64,000 nt of DNA from Crenothrix sp043729335 (GTDB lineage Bacteria; Pseudomonadota; Gammaproteobacteria; Methylococcales; Methylomonadaceae). The stretch is from positions 62,001-126,000 of the forward strand of contig NZ_JAYTLQ010000060.1 of assembly GCF_043729335.1 (NCBI RefSeq), written 5' to 3'. How positions within the stretch are numbered: the stretch's first letter is position 1; each line of letters opens with the position of its first letter. The notes beneath the pieces are model-generated. The model did no database searches, was not told the origin of the DNA, and saw nothing but the letters and a program-made list of their open reading frames with translations. This document shows positions 18,566-26,593 of the stretch, piece by piece. The translations under genes were made by a program, and so were the position numbers.

Positions 18566-19462
18566 ATGAGTATCATTGAAAAAGCATTAAATAAAGCTAA
18601 AGATCAAGGGCGAGAAGCCAATGTCGCTACAGATTTTTCCAGAACTACATTCAGAAATACGGATAGGCCGCGTCCAGTAAATCAGGCTTTTACAGGCAAC
18701 AGCTATGAAAAAAATAGCCATGATCTTCATCCATCTGAAGTGGTGGAAATTGACTGGAAGCGATTAGCCGAGCTGGGCTTTGTAACGCCGGATGACATCA
18801 ATACCCAGACTATAGAAGAATACCGTAACATTAAAAGGCCGTTAGTCAGTAATGCCTTTGGTAAAAGCAGTTTAGGCATAGAGCGATCTAATTTGATTTT
18901 GGTGACCAGCAGTGTGCCCGGTGAAGGCAAAACATTTACGGCGATTAATCTTGCGTTAAGTATTGCTAATGAACGTGACAAAAACGTCTTATTGATTGAC
19001 GCTGACGTGGCCAGGCCGTCAGTGTCGAAAACATTAGGCATTAAATCTTCACCGGGTTTGATTGAATATCTGGAATCTCCGGATATGAGTTTTTCAGAGA
19101 TTGTGTTGGCAACCAATATGCCGGGGCTTAGTGTCGTTCCGGCAGGAAAAAAGCATAAATACTCAACCGAACTGCTTTCAAGTAACAAAATGAGTCTTTT
19201 GGCGCAGGAGTTAAGTACCCGCTATCCTAACAGGATGGTGATATTTGATTCGCCACCGTTGTTGGCAGCCACGCAAGGCGAAGTGCTCGCCAAACTGGTA
19301 GGGCAGGTCGTATTGGTGATTGAAGCCGAATCAACGTTACAAAGCATGGTGATGGAATCGGTGAGTAAACTGGCGCCGTGTGATGTGGTGCTGGCGGTTT
19401 TTAACAAATCACAAGGCCATATGGATGGCAGTTATTATGCTTATGGACAATATGCACACTAA
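18566..19462 (+). CDS. XrtA-associated tyrosine autokinase (BY-kinase, CpsD/EpsG-like)
   Basis: A 298-aa cytoplasmic BY-kinase. Walker A SSVPGEGKT is at residues 115-123, Walker A' in VLLIDADVARPS, and Walker B in MVIFDSPPLL, the three hallmarks of bacterial tyrosine kinases. The C-terminus ends in a short Tyr cluster (Tyr290, Tyr291, Tyr293, Tyr296 in GSYYAYGQYAH), the expected autophosphorylation tail. An N-terminal linker of about 100 residues including IDWKRLAELGFVTPDD is typical of the TIGR03018 group. It acts with the preceding chain-length protein, cycling between phosphorylated and unphosphorylated states to control polymerisation. Confidence 0.93.
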   Translation: MSIIEKALNKAKDQGREANVATDFSRTTFRNTDRPRPVNQAFTGNSYEKNSHDLHPSEVVEIDWKRLAELGFVTPDDINTQTIEEYRNIKRPLVSNAFGKSSLGIERSNLILVTSSVPGEGKTFTAINLALSIANERDKNVLLIDADVARPSVSKTLGIKSSPGLIEYLESPDMSFSEIVLATNMPGLSVVPAGKKHKYSTELLSSNKMSLLAQELSTRYPNRMVIFDSPPLLAATQGEVLAKLVGQVVLVIEAESTLQSMVMESVSKLAPCDVVLAVFNKSQGHMDGSYYAYGQYAH

Positions 19463-19476
19463 ACTCGGCTATCAAT

Positions 19477-19559
19477 TTAAGACGACCTTGTCGAAGGGGT
19501 TGTTGTTCATGGTTCGACAAGCTCACCACGAACGGATTTTTTAAACTGTCCCGTCTTAA
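19477..19559. repeat. Nested palindromic REP-like element
   Basis: An outer 8-bp inverted repeat (TTAAGACG at 19477-19484, CGTCTTAA at 19552-19559) encloses an inner perfect 9-bp one (CTTGTCGAA at 19487-19495, TTCGACAAG at 19513-19521), plus GGTTCGACAAGCTCACCACG, a motif I recall as a common dispersed REP sequence in proteobacteria. It lies in the 202-base gap between the tyrosine kinase and beta-barrel genes. No gene is visible in that gap. Confidence 0.65.
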
Positions 19560-19664
19560 GTGGTAGCCCTAAACCCTATTGCTAGTTTTAATCTATTTGT
19601 AGTTAATGAATAATGAAAATATGCGGTGTGTGTTTTGAGCAATTGAAATCGAGAAAAGTCTAGA

Positions 19665-21242
19665 ATGCTCAAGAAAAATACATTTTTCATTAATAGCTGT
19701 GTTACGTATATTTTTTTTTATCACGGACAGGTTTATGCGCAAAACTGGCATTTAACGCCTAGTATTCAATTGCAGGAAATTTACTCGGACAACATCACCT
19801 TAGCGTCATCAGATAAAGCTAAAAGTGCGCTGGTTACTTCGCTAAGTCCAGCAGCCTTTATTGTTTGGCGGGCAGGTAAGTCTAATCTTAACCTCTACTA
19901 TAATATGCAAAATTTGTACAATGCCCACGGTGATGGTGATTACAGCCTGGCGCACCAGTTACAGTTTAATGCCCATAATGTATTGTCGCAAAATCGGCTG
20001 TTTGTGAATTCCAGGGCTTCAATTAGTCAGCAAAATATTAATAATAATCGTTTGGTTAGCGATAATATATCAGGAAGCAGAGCGGATACCACGACGGTAA
20101 GTTCGGTGGGTATTTCGCCGACCTGGCTACCGAGTTTTGGTCATTATGCCAACGGCAGTGTGCGGGTTAACGCTGATAGCTTCTCTTCAGGTGCGAGTGG
20201 CAGCACGAATGGTAATGCCAATAATGCTAACGGTACTATTGCTGATTCCGTAAGCATTGCTGAAATAGTTCAGCTGAATAGCGGCAGCAAATTTAAACGG
20301 ATTAGCTGGACGGCAGGTTTTAGTAATGCGCAAAGTTATCGAGCTGGTGCTGATGATGTGACTTTTCAAAATTCGCACGCAACATTAAGAACATACATGG
20401 ATAAGCATTTTAGTTTGTTTGCGACGGTAGGCCAAAGCGCCAATCGCTTCACTTCGCAAACAAACAGTAATCAAAATGGCTTTTTTTATACGTTAGGTGG
20501 CCGTTGGACACTCAGCAGGCATTACTGGGTAGAAGCTGGTGGCGGCAATAACAGCTATATTACAGTTAATATTTCGCCCATGCAGCGCCTGAGTTGGTTA
20601 ACCACATTACGGCACAATACAATAGGCACAAATTCGGGCACCACTTGGCAGACGGCATTGAACTACAGAACGCGACGATCCAGATGGTCATTAATGCACA
20701 ATAACGATACCCTGACCGGTCAGGATATTTTGAGCAATCGTAATTTTAGCGGTGGTGTGAATAACGACAACAACGATAATTCTCCAGTCTTGCAACCTGA
20801 TCCAAATTTAACGGGTATTCCAACCACTACCGTACCTTTAACTAATGAGGTTATTGTGAGAGAAAGCTGGAATCTGGCGGCGTCTTTTTACACCGGCAAG
20901 AGTTCAATTAGCATTAATGCGTTTAAGCAGAATAGAACCTTTCAAACAAGCAAATATACCGAACATGTCAGTGGTGTGAATGCAACCTGGAATTGGCAGT
21001 TTGCCCGTAAGACCAGTGCTTATTTACGTCCCCAGTGGCAGCAGATTGATAGAAATGATCCACAGTCTGCTCTGTCTCAATCGCATGATAATCGTTATGA
21101 TTTTGCCGTAGGGCTAAACCAAAGCATTACCAGCCGACTTAATGGCAGATTGGAGTTTAACCATTTAAAGCAAACATCGGATTTACCTAAAAACGATTAT
21201 CAAGAAAACCGCGTAACAGCCAACCTATTTATGAGATTTTAA
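19665..21242 (+). CDS. PEP-CTERM-associated outer-membrane beta-barrel protein (TIGR03016-like)
   Basis: A 525-aa predicted outer-membrane protein. A signal peptide with a likely cleavage after VYA (residue 25) is followed by NWHLTPSIQLQEIYSDNITLA, the conserved start of this exopolysaccharide-locus barrel family. The remainder is rich in alternating polar/hydrophobic strands and Asn/Ser/Thr, and the last residues (NRVTANLFMRF) end in Phe, the C-terminal beta-signal for BAM-dependent insertion. It probably forms an outer-membrane pore for the polymer. Fifth gene of the locus, ending two bases before the ATPase gene. Confidence 0.88.
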   Translation: MLKKNTFFINSCVTYIFFYHGQVYAQNWHLTPSIQLQEIYSDNITLASSDKAKSALVTSLSPAAFIVWRAGKSNLNLYYNMQNLYNAHGDGDYSLAHQLQFNAHNVLSQNRLFVNSRASISQQNINNNRLVSDNISGSRADTTTVSSVGISPTWLPSFGHYANGSVRVNADSFSSGASGSTNGNANNANGTIADSVSIAEIVQLNSGSKFKRISWTAGFSNAQSYRAGADDVTFQNSHATLRTYMDKHFSLFATVGQSANRFTSQTNSNQNGFFYTLGGRWTLSRHYWVEAGGGNNSYITVNISPMQRLSWLTTLRHNTIGTNSGTTWQTALNYRTRRSRWSLMHNNDTLTGQDILSNRNFSGGVNNDNNDNSPVLQPDPNLTGIPTTTVPLTNEVIVRESWNLAASFYTGKSSISINAFKQNRTFQTSKYTEHVSGVNATWNWQFARKTSAYLRPQWQQIDRNDPQSALSQSHDNRYDFAVGLNQSITSRLNGRLEFNHLKQTSDLPKNDYQENRVTANLFMRF

Positions 21243-21244
21243 TT

Positions 21245-22276
21245 ATGTATGACGGTTTTTATAACCTCAGTAAAAAACCCTTTCAGCTAAATGCGGACAG
21301 TGACTTTTTCTTTAACAGTGCGGTACACAAACGCGCACTGGCTTATATGCGCTATGGATTAACGCAAGGCGAAGGCTTTGTAGTGGTAACGGGAAAACCC
21401 GGTACCGGTAAGACCATGCTGGTTAAGGAGTTGGTCAATAGCTTAAACAGTGATGACATCACCATAGGGATTATGGTGTCATCACAGGTTGGCGCAGATG
21501 ATTTACTGAAGATTATTTCGGCAACTTTTGGTTTGCCTTATGATGGCGAAGATAAGGCCACTTTGCTGACCCGTATTGAACGCTTCTTTATTCAACAAGC
21601 GGTTGAAGGCAAAAGAGTACTCATGATTGTCGATGAGGCGCAAAATCTGCCCAAAGATTCATTGGAAGAATTGCGTATGTTGTCTAACTTTGAAATGTCC
21701 GGCAAAGCCTTGTTCCAGACCTTTCTGATTGGCCAGTTGCAATTGGGTGAAACGCTGTTTTTACCAGAAATGGAGCAATTAAGACAGCGCATCGTTGCTA
21801 CCTACCAATTGAAACCCCTGGAAGAAGAGGAAACTAAAAGTTACATCCTGTTTCGTCTTGAAAAAGCCGGCTGGCAACAAACGCCACAATTCGAAGAAGA
21901 CGTTTTTAATGCCATTTGTACTTATACCCAAGGTATTCCAAGACGCATCAATACCCTGTGTGATCGGGTCTTGCTGTTTGGCTATCTGGATGAATTATCG
22001 GTTATTGGCTTAAATGCGGTTAATAAAGTGATTGCCGATATTGAGGAAGAAGCCTCTATTGTGACTGATGAATTTCATGATGTTGTAGCTTTATCTGCAT
22101 CATTGAGCCTAAATCATTCGGATACACTTTCTCCCCAGTTGGAAGAAAGAATTGCTGCTTTGGAAAAAACAGTGGTTAATTTGAAAACTGTTTTGAACAA
22201 AGAACGCTCATTGTTACGTAAAGCCATCCTTATCCAGCTTGAAATGGGTGATGTTTACGATGATATTAGCGAATAA
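21245..22276 (+). CDS. XrtA-associated AAA ATPase (ExeA/GspA-like)
   Basis: A 343-aa ATPase of the TIGR03015 group. It opens MYDGFYNLSKKPF, shared with ExeA-type ATPases, then Walker A GKPGTGKT (residues 50-57), Walker B VLMIVDEAQ (Asp130-Glu131) and an arginine-rich sensor region RRINTLCDRVLLFGYLD. The last 50 residues (LEERIAALEKTVVNLKTVLNK) are predicted coiled coil, suggesting oligomerisation or partner binding. It is thought to energise or organise the exopolysaccharide secretion machinery; the specific partner is unknown. ATG is two bases after the beta-barrel stop. Confidence 0.92.
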   Translation: MYDGFYNLSKKPFQLNADSDFFFNSAVHKRALAYMRYGLTQGEGFVVVTGKPGTGKTMLVKELVNSLNSDDITIGIMVSSQVGADDLLKIISATFGLPYDGEDKATLLTRIERFFIQQAVEGKRVLMIVDEAQNLPKDSLEELRMLSNFEMSGKALFQTFLIGQLQLGETLFLPEMEQLRQRIVATYQLKPLEEEETKSYILFRLEKAGWQQTPQFEEDVFNAICTYTQGIPRRINTLCDRVLLFGYLDELSVIGLNAVNKVIADIEEEASIVTDEFHDVVALSASLSLNHSDTLSPQLEERIAALEKTVVNLKTVLNKERSLLRKAILIQLEMGDVYDDISE

Positions 22277-22330
22277 AGGGCATCGTTAAATGGCGATTCA
22301 AAATTTATGGGGCAACAAGATGGGCTGGCA

Positions 22331-23164
22331 ATGCAAAAAATAAATGCCATGACCGTCGATGTCGAAGATTATTTTCAGGTGGCAGCTTTAGAGGCTTACA
22401 TTGAAAAAAGCCAATGGGATAGCCTGCCGCATCGCGTAGAAAATAACACCCACAGAATATTGGATTTGTTTGCCAGCAAAAATATTAAAGCCACTTTTTT
22501 TACTTTAGGTTGGGTCGCTGAGCGTTATCCGGAACTGATCAAGCGTATTGTCGCAGAAAATCATGAGCTGGCGTGTCATGGTTATGCGCATAAGCGGGTT
22601 ACTGAGCAAACGCCCGATCAGTTTCGTGAAGATATTGTCAGGGCTAAAAAAATTCTGGAAGATATTGGCGGAGTGCAGGTTATTGGCTACCGTGCGCCCA
22701 CTTACTCCATCGGTGCTAAAAACTTGTGGGCCTTGGATGTGTTGCTGGGAGAGGGTTTTAAATATAGCTCCAGTATTTACCCGGTTAAGCATGATTTATA
22801 CGGTATGCCGGAAGCATCGCGTTTTATGTTTGAACCTATCGCTGGCCAGGACTTTAAAGAAATCCCCATTACTACCTTAACGCTGGGTGGTAAAAACTGG
22901 CCTTGTGGTGGCGGTGGCTTTTTTAGATTTTATCCGTACGCACTGTCAAAATGGGCCTTTCAACGGGTAAATAACAACGAGCAGCAATCGGGTATTTTCT
23001 ATTTTCATCCTTGGGAAATTGATCCTGAACAGCCTAAACAACAAGGTTTAAGTGCCAAGTCCAAATTCCGTCATTATCTTAACCTCAATAAAATGGAAGG
23101 TAGAATCACACAACTGCTTACCGATTTTAAATGGGATACCATGCAAAACGTTTTTCTAAAATAA
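22331..23164 (+). CDS. XrtA-system polysaccharide deacetylase (NodB domain, DUF3473)
   Basis: A 277-aa carbohydrate esterase. The NodB domain begins with TVDVEDYFQVAA (metal-binding Asp), then ATFFTLGWVAERYPEL, the His pair motif CHGYAHKRV and GYRAPTYS; the C-terminal DUF3473 segment includes FYFHPWEIDPEQP. It removes N-acetyl groups from the growing or exported polymer, probably in the cytoplasm since no signal peptide is visible. I choose ATG 22331; an in-frame ATG at 22307 would add eight residues (MGQQDGLA) with no better ribosome site. It lies between the ATPase and FemAB-like genes, the usual order for this locus. Confidence 0.9.
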   Translation: MQKINAMTVDVEDYFQVAALEAYIEKSQWDSLPHRVENNTHRILDLFASKNIKATFFTLGWVAERYPELIKRIVAENHELACHGYAHKRVTEQTPDQFREDIVRAKKILEDIGGVQVIGYRAPTYSIGAKNLWALDVLLGEGFKYSSSIYPVKHDLYGMPEASRFMFEPIAGQDFKEIPITTLTLGGKNWPCGGGGFFRFYPYALSKWAFQRVNNNEQQSGIFYFHPWEIDPEQPKQQGLSAKSKFRHYLNLNKMEGRITQLLTDFKWDTMQNVFLK

Positions 23165-23200
23165 AACCAGCAATTGACGCACTAAAAGGGATTTCTACGC

Positions 23201-24220
23201 ATGATTAAAACATTGGATGTTTCTGACTACGCCCGTTGGGATGATTTTGTTAATACGACAGATGAAGCCACGTTTTTCCATCTGTCGGGATGGAAAGAGG
23301 TTATCGAAACGGCTTTTGGTCATAAAACCTATTTTCTGTATAGCGAACACGACGGTGAAATTACCGGTATTTTGCCGTTGGTGCATGTTAATAGCCTGCT
23401 GTTTGGTAATCAGTTGGTGTCGTCGGCGTTTTGTGTATATGGCGGTATTGTCGCTAAAGATGAGCAGACCTATTCAGCGTTAGATCAAGAAGCCTGTCGG
23501 TTGGCTGAACAACTGGGTGTTGATTGCCTGGAGATGCGCAACAGAACGCAAAAAACACCGGAGCGGCCACACAAAGATTTATACGTGACTTTTAGAAAAA
23601 TACTGGATGCTGATGTAGAAAAAAACATGCTGGCTATTCCCAGAAAGCAGCGGGCAATGGTGAGAAAAGCTATTGATTCAGGCCTTACCAGCACTGTTGA
23701 TGTCAATGTTGACAGGCTGTACCAAGCGTATTCAGAAAGTGTGCGCAATTTAGGTACGCCAGTTTTTTCTAAAATATACTTTAAAATTTTAAAAGAAGTA
23801 TTTGGCGAGCAATGTGAAGTATTAAGCGTTGAGCTTAATGGCCAGTTGGTCGGCAGTGTGATGAATTTTTATTACAAGGATGAAGTATTGCCTTATTACG
23901 GCGGCGGTACGGCGTTGGCGCGGGATGTGAAGGGCAATGATTTTATGTACTGGGAAGTGATGCGCCGTGCGGTAGGAAAGGGCATTAAAGTGTTCGATTT
24001 TGGCCGCAGCAAAATCGGTACCGGTTCGTACAGCTTTAAGAAAAATTGGGGCTTTGTGCCCGAGCCGTTGTTTTATGAATTCTATCTGGTTAAATCTAAA
24101 ACTCTGCCGGATATTAATCCTTTAAACCCTAAGTACCAGCTGTTTATTGCAGCCTGGAAAAAGTTGCCGTTGCCGGTTAGCCAGTTTGTGGGGCCGTTTT
24201 TATCTAAAGATTTGGGGTAA
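23201..24220 (+). CDS. FemAB-related XrtA/PEP-CTERM system protein
   Basis: A 339-aa protein of the TIGR03019 group with two GNAT-like halves. Conserved stretches include DEATFFHLSGWKEVIETAFGH at the N-terminus, PRKQRAMVRKAI in the middle and FDFGRSKIGTGSYSFKKNWGF in the second half, the signature of FemAB-like acyl/aminoacyl transferases. It probably modifies the exopolysaccharide or a precursor; the donor is unknown. AAAGGGA upstream supports ATG 23201. In typical XrtA loci this gene is followed by an asparagine-synthase-like amidotransferase; here it is followed by two unrelated genes. Confidence 0.9.
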   Translation: MIKTLDVSDYARWDDFVNTTDEATFFHLSGWKEVIETAFGHKTYFLYSEHDGEITGILPLVHVNSLLFGNQLVSSAFCVYGGIVAKDEQTYSALDQEACRLAEQLGVDCLEMRNRTQKTPERPHKDLYVTFRKILDADVEKNMLAIPRKQRAMVRKAIDSGLTSTVDVNVDRLYQAYSESVRNLGTPVFSKIYFKILKEVFGEQCEVLSVELNGQLVGSVMNFYYKDEVLPYYGGGTALARDVKGNDFMYWEVMRRAVGKGIKVFDFGRSKIGTGSYSFKKNWGFVPEPLFYEFYLVKSKTLPDINPLNPKYQLFIAAWKKLPLPVSQFVGPFLSKDLG

Positions 24221-24253
24221 TGGTTTTTTGAGTCACAACATGGAGATCGTAGC

Positions 24254-24916
24254 TTGCCGCAAGAATTGTATATAATCAGTTTGGTGTTTTCCTGTTTGGC
24301 ACTGCTTGTTTCAATTGTGACAGCCTGGCTTACTTTGTTTCGCAAAGGTAAATTGGTGATTACCCAACCAGCTGTCGTGTTTTTTGGTCCTGATGGTTCT
24401 CGCTTTGATAGTAAGAAAAACAAAGTATACTTACGCGCACTTCTATATAGCACCGCTAAGCGAGGTCAAGTTTTGGAAAGCCTCCATATTTCATTGCAAC
24501 GCAACGAATCGAAACAAAACTTCAACATATGGGTATACGGAAATAAAGGTGACTTAAAACGAGGAAGTGGTCTTTATATACCCCAAGAAGGCGTTTCTTA
24601 TGATCATCACTTTTTACTGCCGGAGGACGGGACTAATTTCGCCTTTCTTTCAGGTTCATATAAATTGATTGTATTTGCGAAGTTGGTGGGCAGATCAACT
24701 TTTCATGAAATGGCATCTATACATTTAGCAATCAGTGACGCACAAGCGGCTAAATTGTCTGAACCAAATACTGGAATCTATTTTGATTGGGGGCCAGACC
24801 AACAATCCTATCAATCGCATATTGATATGAAGCTCGAAAAAGAGTCAGATTTTGAGCAATTTCTAGAAGTAATGGCACTCAAGAAAATGCAGCCGATGCA
24901 AAAAACGAGCAGTTGA
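24254..24916 (+). CDS. Uncharacterised membrane-anchored protein inserted in the EPS locus
   Basis: A 220-aa protein whose function I do not recognise. Residues 6-28 form one strong membrane segment; the rest is a soluble domain with many beta strands (KVYLRALLYSTAKRGQVLESLHISL, NFNIWVYGNKGDLKRGSGLYIP, YDHHFLLPEDGTNF). By memory similar proteins occur sporadically in proteobacteria without assigned role. The start appears to be TTG at 24254, with GGAG eight bases upstream; the first ATG in frame is far downstream (24711). It is not a known component of XrtA loci and sits where amidotransferase or glycosyltransferase genes are usually found, suggesting a later insertion. Confidence 0.6.
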   Translation: MPQELYIISLVFSCLALLVSIVTAWLTLFRKGKLVITQPAVVFFGPDGSRFDSKKNKVYLRALLYSTAKRGQVLESLHISLQRNESKQNFNIWVYGNKGDLKRGSGLYIPQEGVSYDHHFLLPEDGTNFAFLSGSYKLIVFAKLVGRSTFHEMASIHLAISDAQAAKLSEPNTGIYFDWGPDQQSYQSHIDMKLEKESDFEQFLEVMALKKMQPMQKTSS

Positions 24917-24941
24917 TTTTGAAGTTCTCTCTGGGAGTTAT

Positions 24942-25160
24942 ATGCTACTGATTAAATGTATCGGCAAACTCCAGAAAGAAATAGAGGTGATAAAATCGGA
25001 TTTATTGATTGAGGAGTCTAATGATTCGCTTCTTGGGGATTGGCACGCTAACCTAATTTATATCGATCGCAAAAAATGTATTTTCTTTGTCATTGATTAT
25101 TGTTTTCCTATTGATTTGCTCAGAAACCTGTATGGATTCGAAAAAATAAATTATTTTTAA
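24942..25160 (+). pseudogene. DUF6933-like fragment (truncated)
   Basis: A 72-codon reading frame whose first 50 residues (MLLIKCIGKLQKEIEV..., LLGDWHANLIYIDRKKCIFFV) match the N-terminal pattern I associate with DUF6933 proteins, which are clearly longer. After FVIDYC the similarity stops and the frame closes within 20 residues, so the gene looks 3'-truncated. It follows the unknown membrane protein by 25 bases and precedes an AT-rich gap of 80 bases. Likely a decaying insert; family recognition is from memory and needs a profile search. Confidence 0.5.
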
Positions 25161-25242
25161 AACCTGAATTAATGATGTGGTTTTGCATAATATTGTTTTT
25201 AAACATTAACTTAACTATCTATGAGTATCAATAGCTTTTCTT

Positions 25243-26433
25243 ATGAAAGACCTACTTTTCCTAGTCCACCGTATCCCATACCCGCCCAACAAAGGCGATA
25301 AAATTCGCTCGTTTCATTTTTTAAAGCACTTATCAACGCTTTATATCGTACATCTAGGCACATTTATAGACGATGCTAACGACTGGCAATACACCGATAA
25401 AGTGGATGCGTTGTGTACGAGCACCTGTTATCAGCCTTTAAATGCCCTACGCGCCAAACTAGGCAGTGCGACAGGATTATTCACAGGTGATGCGCTAAGT
25501 TTGCCGTATTATCGTAATCAAGCTATGCAAGAGTGGGTAGACAGTACCGTAAAAACTCATGGCATTGAAAAAGTGCTACTGTTCTCATCGGTGATGGGGC
25601 AGTTTATAAAGCCTGCACATAATGTTGAAATGGTGGTGGATTTTGTCGATATTGATTCTGATAAATGGCGCCAGTATGCAGAAAAAAAACACGGGATAGC
25701 CAAATGGATATATCAGCGCGAAGCCAAATACCTGTTTGATTACGAACAAGCATTGGCAGCCAGAGCTAAAGCCAGCTTTTTTGTATCGGAGCAGGAAGCT
25801 GGTTTATTTAAAAAATTAGCACCCGCTGTTAGCGAGAAGATTTCGCATATCAACAATGGTGTTAATGTGGACTATTTTTCTCAAGAACATGATTTTGACT
25901 CACCTTACTCAAATAATGAGAGCGCGCAAATATTGGTTTTTACTGGCGCAATGGACTACTGGGCGAATATCGATGCGGTGAAATGGTTTGTTGAACAAGT
26001 TTTTTCACAGGTCATTAAAAGTCATCCAGCTGCCAAATTTTATATCGTCGGATCTAAGCCAGCCCAAGAAGTTCTGGATTTGGCGAGCAGTCATGTGGTT
26101 GTCACGGGTGCGGTGCCGGATGTCAGGCCATACCTTGCTTACGCGAAGCTTGCTATTGCCCCGTTAAGGATTGCCAGGGGCATTCAAAACAAAGTATTAG
26201 AGGCCATGTCTATGGCTAAACATGTAGTGGCGACCTCAGCGGCAATGGAAGGTATTGCTTATGATTTGACGTTGTCTGTATCGGTTTCTGATGAAGCAGA
26301 GATTATGATTGAGCACATAAACGCCTTGCTCAGCAAACCTGAAATTACTCTTTCTTTAAATAACCGTGACTTTGTTAAAACTCAATTTAGCTGGGACAAT
26401 AATTTAAACGATTTAGTAACGTTAATCGGGTAG
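25243..26433 (+). CDS. XrtA/PEP-CTERM system glycosyltransferase (TIGR03087-like)
   Basis: A 396-aa GT-B glycosyltransferase. The N-terminus LFLVHRIPYPPNKGDKIRSFHFLKHLS is diagnostic of the exopolysaccharide-locus glycosyltransferase group, and the C-terminal Rossmann domain contains LVFTGAMDYWANIDAVKWF, VTGAVPDVRPYLAYAKLAIAPLRIARGIQNKVLEAMSMAKHVVAT, the GT4 donor-binding region. It is predicted to add a sugar to the lipid-linked repeat unit on the cytoplasmic membrane face. It is the last gene of the locus in this window, convergent with the exporter operon; the exosortase, second glycosyltransferase and initiating sugar transferase are absent. Confidence 0.9.
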   Translation: MKDLLFLVHRIPYPPNKGDKIRSFHFLKHLSTLYIVHLGTFIDDANDWQYTDKVDALCTSTCYQPLNALRAKLGSATGLFTGDALSLPYYRNQAMQEWVDSTVKTHGIEKVLLFSSVMGQFIKPAHNVEMVVDFVDIDSDKWRQYAEKKHGIAKWIYQREAKYLFDYEQALAARAKASFFVSEQEAGLFKKLAPAVSEKISHINNGVNVDYFSQEHDFDSPYSNNESAQILVFTGAMDYWANIDAVKWFVEQVFSQVIKSHPAAKFYIVGSKPAQEVLDLASSHVVVTGAVPDVRPYLAYAKLAIAPLRIARGIQNKVLEAMSMAKHVVATSAAMEGIAYDLTLSVSVSDEAEIMIEHINALLSKPEITLSLNNRDFVKTQFSWDNNLNDLVTLIG

Positions 26434-26437
26434 GGTC

Positions 26438-26590
26438 TTATTAAATCGGTATATGACAGGTTTCTGGTGTGTGCTGTTTTGTGTTAATAAGCGCCACATT
26501 AAGGTATCGTGCAAAAAAATTGGGGTGTTCGTCTTTATTGGTAATCAAATGCGCAGCGTCTTTCATTAATAACAAAAAAATTCTGGTCAT
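26438..26590 (-). CDS. Possible 50-aa peptide at the end of the exporter operon
   Basis: A short frame starting three bases after the TolC-type gene's stop and running 50 codons (begins MTRIFLLLMKDAAHL, ends TCHIPI). Its tight spacing suggests coupling to the upstream gene, but I see no clear ribosome site and recognise no family. It has a weakly hydrophobic start, one Cys and several His. It may be a genuine small protein, even a substrate of the exporter, or chance. Confidence 0.3.
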
Positions 26591-26593
26591 TTT

